Below are positions 14,863-20,797 of a stretch of 21,619 bases of DNA, in pieces. The stretch comes from Lachnospiraceae bacterium (GTDB lineage Bacteria > Bacillota > Clostridia > Lachnospirales > Lachnospiraceae): NCBI GenBank assembly GCA_021199395.1, contig JAJQIE010000082.1:1-21619 (forward strand). The letters are read 5' to 3'. The notes under the pieces were generated by a model, which saw only the letters and a list, made by a program, of their open reading frames with translations, was not told the DNA's origin and searched no databases. Numbering within the stretch: the first letter of the stretch is position 1; each line of letters begins with the position of its first letter. The position numbers were made by a program, and so were the translations under genes.

Positions 14863-15491
14863 ATGGAGACTTTTTGTATTATGAAGCTGTTTTTCTTTTC
14901 AGTAATCTATTCTATACTGGCTGCTTTGTATGTTGTGGCGGCATTGTTCTCATGGGGTATTACGTTTGAAGAATTTTTTTCTTCTATCGCTTTTATCATT
15001 TTTCTTTATATAGTAATTCTGTTTATTGTGAAAAAGAAGAAAAAATTGGATGAAGAACGTAGAAGGAAACAGATATGTGCCAGAACGGCTTATTTTGCAG
15101 ATGATAACATTACAGACAAAAGAATAGCAGGAACATGCGACCTCAGAAATGAAAAACTGAAAATGTATCCTCGAAATTCAAAAAGAAGGAAGAAGTTTAT
15201 GAGAATATGTTTGTCCATCATTCTTCTGGCGGTATTATCAGCGGGTGTTGTTAAATATTATCATCAATCCAGATATATTCCGGAAAGCCTCATTGAATTT
15301 GCGGAAAAATACCCGGAAGCTGCGGATCGGGAGATTTTACTTATACTGGACATTTTATCGTTTTGACAGGGATTGACGAGGATGGAAATGTCACGGTTAA
15401 TGATCCGAACAGCCCGTCCAACAGTAGTAAAGCATGGCCCCTTGACACTCTTGTGCCGCAGATACGGAGTCTTTGGGTTTATAAGGTATGA
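14863..15491 (+). pseudogene. C39-like peptidase gene with internal deletion and frameshift
   Basis: From ATG 14863 the frame encodes two hydrophobic segments, a Lys/Arg-rich linker, a third membrane segment (about residues 113-130) and SRYIPESLIEFAEKYPEAA. It then goes out of frame and stops at 15366. In another frame the sequence continues GDFTYTGHFIVLTGIDEDGN, NDPNSPSNSS and LVPQIRSLWVYKV, stopping at 15491. That is the end of a membrane-anchored C39-type papain-fold peptidase, with the catalytic-His region GHFIVLTG. The stretch with the catalytic cysteine is missing. The gene is inactive. The 230 bases before it (14633-14862) hold only a CCGCAGC-tt-GCTGCGG hairpin and no convincing gene. 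Confidence 0.7.
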
Positions 15492-15539
15492 GAAAATTTG
15501 AACTATTTATAATCACATCAGTTATGGAGGAAAAAGACG

Positions 15540-15815
15540 ATGAAATGTAAAAGAATGGTTAGGCTTTTTACGGCGATTTTACTTGTTTTGTTATTGACCG
15601 GATGTGCAGAAAATAAAAGCACATCTCAAAGCTCTACATCCAGTCATGTAGTGAAAACCTATGATGGTCACACGAAAGTACGAACTTCTACAGGTAGTTA
15701 TTGGACTCCGCCTAAAGGTTCCCAAAAACTACCGGATGGAACAATCGTTGATTCCGAAAGATGTGTGATTGGAAATGATGGTACGGTTCATTACAACCCG
15801 AACAGCGTTGGATAA
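15540..15815 (+). CDS. Small lipoprotein of unknown function
   Basis: The product is 91 residues. The lipoprotein signal is clear: basic MKCKRMVR, a hydrophobic run, and the lipobox LLTGC with the acylated cysteine at 22. A Ser/Thr-rich linker and a short domain with YWTPPKGSQKLPDGTIVD follow. It has a GGAGG ribosome site 10 bases before ATG and would be anchored on the outer face of the membrane. It follows the peptidase remnant closely, so it may once have been co-transcribed with it. No family is recognised. Confidence 0.75.
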   Translation: MKCKRMVRLFTAILLVLLLTGCAENKSTSQSSTSSHVVKTYDGHTKVRTSTGSYWTPPKGSQKLPDGTIVDSERCVIGNDGTVHYNPNSVG

Positions 15816-15825
15816 GCGTTTTTAG

Positions 15826-15850
15826 CAGGCTGCGTCAGAAACGCAGCCTG
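15826..15850. repeat. Hairpin between convergent genes, copy of 13291-13315
   Basis: CAGGCTGCGT/ACGCAGCCTG around CAGAA. It lies between the lipoprotein and the convergent HEPN gene. It could end transcription from either side, but neither flank has a strong T-run. It differs from the 13291 copy by one loop base. Confidence 0.6.
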
Positions 15851-15852
15851 TT

Positions 15853-16257
15853 CTACCGAAGGCCAGAAATATACTTTTCAATTTTTCCTACTATATATGT
15901 GGCATTTTCAATCTGTTGCGTGGATTCTTCTTTGCTTGCGAGATAAAAGTCATCATAATCTGAAGCATTACGTATTTGTTCAGATTTTGCCAGTATCTGA
16001 TAGTCATTTTGCGTAAAAAATCCTGTTCCTTTAAAGATGAACAGGTAATTAAACTGTTTTAATACTCCATTATGCGTTTGAGGCTCTGTGTCTTCAAGGA
16101 CAAGCAAAGCACGGACTGCCTTTTCTATTGCATAAAAGGCTCTGTTGTTTGCGGATTTGTAGGATTGCTTATCCAGCAAATTTCTGGCGTCATCTAATAA
16201 TTCCTTTGCCCTGCATAGCCTTACTTCTGCCAGAGTATAATTATAATCTTTATCCAT
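15853..16257 (-). CDS. HEPN-domain protein (putative toxin of an MNT/HEPN pair)
   Basis: The product is 134 residues and all-helical. Its profile fits HEPN proteins: an N-terminal LxRAKELLDDARNLL helix, NNRAFYAIEKAVRALL, and the C-terminal motif RNASDYDDFY (residues 96-105). HEPN toxins of this type are RNases, and the partner MNT enzyme neutralises them by adding AMP to a tyrosine near the active site. The usual Rx4-6H motif has tyrosine (Y101) where the histidine is expected, although this variant is common in MNT-linked HEPN proteins. I start at 16257 because that ATG overlaps the upstream gene stop by 8 bases. No start site supports the longer frame. Confidence 0.8.
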   Translation of the reverse strand: MDKDYNYTLAEVRLCRAKELLDDARNLLDKQSYKSANNRAFYAIEKAVRALLVLEDTEPQTHNGVLKQFNYLFIFKGTGFFTQNDYQILAKSEQIRNASDYDDFYLASKEESTQQIENATYIVGKIEKYISGLR

Positions 16258-16609
16258 AGAGCAACACTCCCTCTGATTCAATATTTTTGAAGTAACCATA
16301 CCAGTTCTTCTTTTCCTGGAATTCTTCGTAGGGAATACTTACAAAATTTACAATGGCAAAATATCTACATGCAAGATCCGCGGATATCATCGCAAGAGCA
16401 TCACTGTATTTTTTTGCCTCCGAACGATCACATTTGGTGATCAAAGCAATATCCATGTCTGAATCTGAATCAAAGTCTCCTCTTGCACAGGAACCATATA
16501 AAATTACTTTCACAAGATCATTTGCCATCACATATCTGACTGCATGCGCAGCTTCTTTTCCGATTTTTTTGATTGAAATATCGTTTAATGCAAATGATAG
16601 TTCATCCAT
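16250..16609 (-). CDS. MNT-type nucleotidyltransferase (putative antitoxin)
   Basis: The product is 119 residues. It has the minimal nucleotidyltransferase signature GS-x(10)-DxD as YGSCARGDFDSDSDMDIAL, with G39, S40, D51 and D53 intact. In characterised MntA/HepT (type VII) systems this enzyme AMPylates the HEPN toxin and silences it. It lies first in the operon and overlaps the HEPN gene by 8 bases. An inverted repeat at 16626-16640 just upstream is a candidate operator. Confidence 0.85.
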   Translation of the reverse strand: MDELSFALNDISIKKIGKEAAHAVRYVMANDLVKVILYGSCARGDFDSDSDMDIALITKCDRSEAKKYSDALAMISADLACRYFAIVNFVSIPYEEFQEKKNWYGYFKNIESEGVLLYG

Positions 16610-16625
16610 ATTAAATCACTTCCCT

Positions 16626-16640
16626 GGTTCAATTCGAACC
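16626..16640. promoter_or_regulatory. Candidate operator upstream of the MNT/HEPN pair
   Basis: GGTTC-aattc-GAACC is a 15-base inverted repeat located 17-31 bases before the MNT start codon. Autoregulation by the antitoxin is common in such modules, but nothing here proves binding. Confidence 0.35.
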
Positions 16641-16744
16641 TGTTGTTTATTTGACTAAAAGATACCATAAAGAAAGTTATGAATCAAGTAGCGTTTTCCC
16701 GAATATTTCATATGATAAAGAAAACCATTTTAAAGGATTATCAC

Positions 16745-17275
16745 ATGAAAAAGAAACAAATCATGGCGGCAGTTTTTTCTATGATACTTACAGTCGGGAA
16801 TTCTGCAGCCGCCCTTGCTATGGAGGAAGAAGCTTCAGAACTGGTGCCTGCTGTAGCAGAAACGGAAGAGAACTCCGTTGCGGTTGACATAACTGAAACC
16901 GAGCAGGATCTCACCGCCGTCACCTTAAATGAAGTGGCCCATTCAATCTTCTACGCGCCGCAGTATGTGGCGATTGAACTCGGCTATTTTGAGGAGGAGG
17001 GCATTGACCTGACGGTCGTGACGGGCTTCGGCGCGGATAAGACGATGACGGCACTGATTTCCGGTGAGGCGGATATCGGATTTATGGGGTCGGAGTCTTC
17101 GATTTATACCTACAGCGGCGGCGCGGCGGACGCACCGGTCAATTTTGCGCAGCTTACACAGCGCGCCGGGAATTTTGTGGTCGCCAGAGAGGATACAGAA
17201 GATTTTGAGTGGAGTGATCTGGTTGGAAAAGACGTGTTGGGAGGGCGCGCAGGTGTAGTACATATATCAATGTAA
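16745..17275 (+). pseudogene. Truncated substrate-binding protein, copy B
   Basis: The frame of 176 residues starts at ATG 16745 (AAAGGA seven bases upstream). It has a signal peptide (MKKKQIMAAVFSMILTVGNS, then ALA-M near 25), an acidic linker and the first lobe of an SsuA/NMT1-type ABC substrate-binding protein: HSIFYAPQYVAIELGYFEEE, VTGFGADKTMTALISGEADI and RAGNFVVARE. It stops soon after GKDVLGGRAG, about halfway through the family length, where it runs into the hairpin repeat. The second ligand-binding lobe is missing, so transport function is unlikely, although a secreted half-protein could still be made. Its reading frame is otherwise intact. Confidence 0.8.
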
Positions 17276-17428
17276 ATTATGAGAAGAAAACCGCTTCTCA
17301 TAATACTCCAGAATCTAGCGATTCTGTCGCTAACTTATCGGGTGAAAACCCGCAAGCGCGTTTTCCTTCCGATAAGTTAAATTACGAGACGATTGTAATT
17401 TTGTGCAACTGGGTGGAAAGGATGGAAA
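17276..17428 (+). repeat. Composite hairpin repeat attached to copy B (short form)
   Basis: Homologous to 12684-12930. It has TATGAGAAG/CTTCTCATA (17278-17286 with 17294-17302), AGAATC-tagc-GATTCT (17310-17325), and the outer stem AACTTATCGG/CCGATAAGTT (17332-17341 with 17369-17378) with a short interior. It lacks the ~90-base insert of the long form. The homology ends at the AAAGGATGGAA stretch. Confidence 0.8.
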
Positions 17429-17462
17429 GATTTTTATGACAATTTGTTAAATTAAAAACACC

Positions 17463-17530
17463 ACGATTCGTTGCTGCAATAGCATAAGAAAATCATTGAC
17501 TATTTATTGTTCTTGTGTAAAATGAAATCA
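17463..17530 (+). repeat. Promoter-bearing repeat segment, copy B side
   Basis: Starts ACGATTCGTTGCTGCAATAG and is similar, without visible gaps, to 20641-20708. It contains the promoter at 17496-17523. It separates the hairpin repeat from the DUF5710 gene. Confidence 0.75.
17496..17523 (+). promoter_or_regulatory. Promoter for the DUF5710 gene
   Basis: TTGACT (17496-17501), a 16-base spacer, and TAAAAT (17518-17523). The paralogous promoter at 20674-20701 has the same spacing. A perfect palindrome GACACGTGTC at 17550-17559 lies about 20 bases past the predicted start and could be an operator. Confidence 0.6.
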
Positions 17531-17549
17531 ATCCGGTAAGTGTAAAATT

Positions 17550-17559
17550 GACACGTGTC
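17550..17559. promoter_or_regulatory. Palindrome, possible operator
   Basis: GACACGTGTC is a perfect 10-base palindrome in the leader of the DUF5710 gene. It is absent from the paralogous segment near 20701. A role is only inferred from position. Confidence 0.3.
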
Positions 17560-17631
17560 GGTGCCAACTAAGTGGGATAATGTCCGTATCGTCGACAATA
17601 GGAGAGGAGTAAAACGAAATTATATCTGAAT

Positions 17632-18357
17632 GTGCCATACGCTGAGAAAGATGAAGCAAAGGCTTTAGGGGCAAGGTGGAATCCGAGAGTAAAAAAGTGG
17701 TATGTTGACACACAGCCAAAGAATTATTCGAAGTTCTCCAGATGGATTTTACGGGACACAGACGAAGCGATGATTGCTTTGAATTACATTTACGTCATAG
17801 AAGCTGAGCAGAGATGTTGGAAATGTGGGATGGTCACGCCGGTGATTGGACTTGGAATCGGAGAATATATAAATATTTATGAGGAGGAGAATAAGGATAA
17901 GGTTTTTCATGACGAACCTTATGAGGGAAAATCTACATTTGAGGAAGAGATACATCTTGCATGGGCATCGCGCGAAGAAGATATACCGCCCAGATTATTG
18001 ATATACTTAAAACAAAACTATTTTGTGAGAACGCAATATTCAAGAACAATTAGAGCCAGTTGTTTTGCAAATTACTGCAAATTCTGTGGTGCGTTGCAGG
18101 GAAACTGGTTTTTATTTGACGAACCGGATAGTGTATTGTCTTCTTGCGTGCCAGACGAAGAAACACTGGTGGAAAGGATGCGTAATTTGAAGATAAAAGG
18201 TATCCACATAGAGGATGGTTTGCAGTTAAACTGGGAAGTGGGCTATTGCGCGAGGGATAATGCATATCTGAAATATGGAAATTATGAAGAGATTATTCTG
18301 TCAGAAAGACCGGAAGGCAGAGGAGTTTCATATGAAGAACTGTTTATGCATCAATAA
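17632..18357 (+). CDS. DUF5710 domain protein with cysteine pairs
   Basis: The product is 241 residues from the first standard start, GTG 17632. The N-terminus PYAEKDEAKALGARWNP...KKWYV is the DUF5710 motif, a short fold found in proteins linked to primases, conjugation and phage functions. Two CxxC pairs (C62/C65 and C149/C152) suggest zinc binding. The motif begins one strand earlier (KLYLNV), upstream of the GTG. Codon ACG at 17614 sits where the family start codon should be and directly follows GGAGAGGAG, so ATG may have mutated to ACG. Expression may be low, or start at CTG or GTG. Function is unknown. Confidence 0.75.
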   Translation: MPYAEKDEAKALGARWNPRVKKWYVDTQPKNYSKFSRWILRDTDEAMIALNYIYVIEAEQRCWKCGMVTPVIGLGIGEYINIYEEENKDKVFHDEPYEGKSTFEEEIHLAWASREEDIPPRLLIYLKQNYFVRTQYSRTIRASCFANYCKFCGALQGNWFLFDEPDSVLSSCVPDEETLVERMRNLKIKGIHIEDGLQLNWEVGYCARDNAYLKYGNYEEIILSERPEGRGVSYEELFMHQ

Positions 18358-18377
18358 GATAATAAAAAGCGGATTCC

Positions 18378-18810
18378 ATGTTAATCAAGATAGACGAAAT
18401 GCCAGTGGAGATTATAAAAGACGCCCGTTCGGCAGGAAGTAAATAGATGAACTCGCCGCATTGCTGAGTGAAAAGCAGGAGAGTGGCCCCGAACAATTAT
18501 TGTTACATGGGAACCAGACTGATATGATTATAGCAACAGTGCGTACTGGATGGAACTTTGGGAAGAAATGCGCCAGAATGACTTTGAGATGAATCTGGTC
18601 GAAGAGTACTGCGAACGATATTGCGCCATTGATCGCGAAGTGGTATGGTATGGCAGCATGGATTTCTTTGGAAAAGAAGATGCCAAAGACAACCTTATGC
18701 GTATGAGCAGTTGGGAGATCACCGTGGAGCTTCTGGGACTGACAAAGAATGCAAAAGGCAATGGAACAGAATTGCTGTTAAACAAGCATTGTAAATATTT
18801 TTATGGTTGA
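18378..18810 (+). pseudogene. Frameshifted unknown gene
   Basis: Pieces in three frames join into one protein-like sequence. ATG 18378 gives MLIKIDEMPVEIIKDARSAG, then near 18443 a second frame gives IDELAALLSEKQESGPEQLL, and near 18517 a third gives YDYSNSAYWMELWEEM and onward to TGA 18810 (86 residues from ATG 18550). Only the last piece is an open frame of useful size. The Trp/Tyr/Glu-rich composition is protein-like, but I recognise no family. Two frameshifts make it probably dead. Confidence 0.45.
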
Positions 18811-18831
18811 AAAAGAAGGTGAAAAGACTCA

Positions 18832-20460
18832 ATGACACGTGAAAAACTGGATGAAATGTTACAGGGTGGAGAAGGCTTTACAGTCGAATATAAAGAATGT
18901 GTAAATGGGTTAAATAACAGTGTATTTGAAACCGTCTGCTCTTTCTCAAATCGTTACGGCGGATATATTTTGCTGGGCGTACAGGAAGTAGAACATAAGG
19001 GTGTAGTAATTGGTGTCAATCCAAAGTGTGTGACCGATATGAAGAAGAATTTTGTAAATATGCTGAATAATCCGCAGAAGATACATCCTTCTCTATATCT
19101 GAACCTGGAAGCAATGGATTATGATGGAAAAACAGTGCTTTGGGTTTATGTTCCAGTTAGTTCACAGATAGAGTTCTGTGATAAAAAAATTTTTGATCGT
19201 AATGAAGACGCAGATCAGGATGTTTCCGTGTCAGCGGATCTGGTAGCTAATATTTCTAACCGCAAATCATCAACTTATATTGAACGGAAAATTTTCCCTT
19301 ATGCAGATATGGATGATTTATGTGTTGATTTGATCGGAAAAGCAAGGCAAATGGCAGTTAATAGAGATAGAGAACACCCATGGAGAAACATGGATGACAC
19401 GGAACTTCTGAAAAGCGCCGGTTTATATGAAAAAAACCGGGTAACCGGAGAGGAAGGTCTTAATATGGCGTGTATCCTTTTGTTTGGAAAAGCGGAAGTG
19501 ATTCAGTCCTGTGTCCCTGGCTATAAAACGGATGCAATTTATCGTGTAAAAAATGTAGATCGATATGATGATAGATTGATCGTGGAAAATAACCTGATTG
19601 AAAGTTATGATATTCTGATGCAATTTATTTCAAAACATACTGACGACAGGTTTTTCCTGATTGACAATGTCAATATAAGTGTAAGAAGCGCTATCGCCAG
19701 AGAGATTGTCAGCAATATTCTGGTGCATCGAGACTTTGGCAGTGCATTTCCGGCGAAACTGATTATTGAGCGAGATAAAATATATACAGAAAACTGGAAT
19801 CGGACGCAGCGTATTGGGAAACTGGAACTGGATGATTTTACACCATATCCGAAAAATCCAATTCTGTCAAAATTTTTTGTGAATATAGGATATGCAGACG
19901 GACTCGGCTCCGGTGTCAGAAATTTGTACAAGTTTACAAAAATATATTCCGGAGGGGAGCCAGATCTTGAAGAAGGGGATGTATTCCGTTTGACGGTTCC
20001 TTTGATAAATAATAGTTCCGAAAACTCGGCGATTGGAAACGATAATCCGGCGGTTGACGGTAAAAACCTGGCGATTGAGACTGAAAACCTGGCGATTGAG
20101 ACTGAAAAGTTGGCGATTGAGACTGAAAAGTTGGCGATTGACGGCAAAAACTCGGTGATTGAAGACGAAAAACTGGTGATTGGGAATGAAAACCCGGCGA
20201 TTAAAGGGAATGAAAAAATAATAGAAAAAATAAATATGGCGATAGAAGAAAATAAATTTAGTGAGCCCACCAGGCTAAGAATTCTACTGATTTATCGAAA
20301 AATAGGAGAAGGAAAAGTTTTTGGAACAAGTGATATTGTTCGGATTTCAGGTTGTTCATCTTCAACTGCACGTGAATTATTAAGGAAGCTTCGTAAAATG
20401 AATGTTGTTGAGAAAGTGAAAGGAAATGGAAAAGGCCGTTATATGTTTATTTCGGAATGA
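18832..20460 (+). CDS. AlbA_2 / Schlafen-like ATP-binding regulator
   Basis: The product is 542 residues. An AlbA_2 (divergent Schlafen AlbA) domain occupies about residues 10-130 (FTVEYKECVNG, FSNRYGGYILLGVQE). A GHKL-type ATPase-like region follows, with REIVSNILVHRDF (N-box, 290-302) and ADGLGSGVRNLYKF (G-box, 355-368). Nine heptad repeats span 398-460. A C-terminal winged helix (about 475-540) has TSDIVRISGCSSSTARELLR. Proteins of this layout are usually called ATP-binding or transcriptional regulators; some Schlafen-like members act in phage defence or toxin-antitoxin control. The start ATG 18832 is 21 bases after the previous stop. Everything appears intact. Confidence 0.85.
   Translation: MTREKLDEMLQGGEGFTVEYKECVNGLNNSVFETVCSFSNRYGGYILLGVQEVEHKGVVIGVNPKCVTDMKKNFVNMLNNPQKIHPSLYLNLEAMDYDGKTVLWVYVPVSSQIEFCDKKIFDRNEDADQDVSVSADLVANISNRKSSTYIERKIFPYADMDDLCVDLIGKARQMAVNRDREHPWRNMDDTELLKSAGLYEKNRVTGEEGLNMACILLFGKAEVIQSCVPGYKTDAIYRVKNVDRYDDRLIVENNLIESYDILMQFISKHTDDRFFLIDNVNISVRSAIAREIVSNILVHRDFGSAFPAKLIIERDKIYTENWNRTQRIGKLELDDFTPYPKNPILSKFFVNIGYADGLGSGVRNLYKFTKIYSGGEPDLEEGDVFRLTVPLINNSSENSAIGNDNPAVDGKNLAIETENLAIETEKLAIETEKLAIDGKNSVIEDEKLVIGNENPAIKGNEKIIEKINMAIEENKFSEPTRLRILLIYRKIGEGKVFGTSDIVRISGCSSSTARELLRKLRKMNVVEKVKGNGKGRYMFISE
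20023..20211 (+). repeat. Nine 21-bp tandem repeats inside the AlbA_2 gene
   Basis: Nine back-to-back 21-base units, all in frame, encode heptads of the type N/K-L/P/S-A-I-E-T-E (for example NLAIETE twice, KLAIETE, KLAIDGK, NPAVDGK). Units three to six are nearly identical and the outer ones are diverged. They link the ATPase-like part to the winged helix, so copy number would change linker length without breaking the frame. Confidence 0.9.
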
Positions 20461-20463
20461 TAA

Positions 20464-20660
20464 AGCAGGTAGTGTTTTTCAGGATGCTCCATATGATAAA
20501 GAAAACCATTTTAAAAGATTATCATATGAAATCGAAACGAATCATGGCGGTAGCGTTTTCTCTGATGCTTGAGATCAGGAATTCAGCGGTCTCTTTCACC
20601 AGGGATGAAGCGGCCGCATTAATTGTTGACCACAAATGCTACGATTCGTTGCTTCTATAG
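20464..20660 (+). pseudogene. Substrate-binding protein remnant, copy C
   Basis: 20464-20610 is homologous to 16683-16830: the shared ATATGATAAAGAAAACC leader, then ATG 20526 and MKSKRIMAVAFSLML, the signal peptide of the binding protein. It breaks off after about 25 codons at a GCGGCCGC stretch. It then joins within 40 bases the segment corresponding to 17463 onward, so about 600 bases present in copy B are deleted. The remaining frame ends at TAG 20660 and encodes nothing useful. Confidence 0.7.
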
Positions 20661-20708
20661 CATAATAAAATACTTGGCTATCCTTCATCCCTGTGTACAA
20701 TGAGATTA
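20641..20708 (+). repeat. Promoter-bearing repeat segment, copy C side
   Basis: Similar to 17463-17530 with a constant offset of 3178 bases (ACGATTCGTTGCTTCTATAG at its start). It sits immediately upstream of the XRE-primase gene and contains the promoter at 20674-20701. Confidence 0.75.
20674..20701 (+). promoter_or_regulatory. Promoter for the XRE-primase gene
   Basis: TTGGCT (20674-20679), a 16-base spacer, and TACAAT (20696-20701). Between it and the gene, AAAGGA and ATG 20750 open a 25-codon upstream frame (MDEEFSARTICSGD...) that ends inside the start of the primase gene. Confidence 0.6.
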
Positions 20709-20797
20709 ACCAATCCGATATTGGAAATCTTTGAAAGGATCAGGAACGATGGACGAGGAATTTTCTGCCAGAACCATTTGCTCCGGAGATGTACAAT

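Noticed and set aside
14642-14863. 73-codon frame between the HipA kinase and the peptidase remnant
   Set aside because: There is no ribosome site, the composition is irregular, and a hairpin repeat lies inside it, so it is probably non-coding.
20023-20211. CRISPR-like array
   Set aside because: The 21-bp units have no spacers, are in frame inside a gene, and encode heptads.
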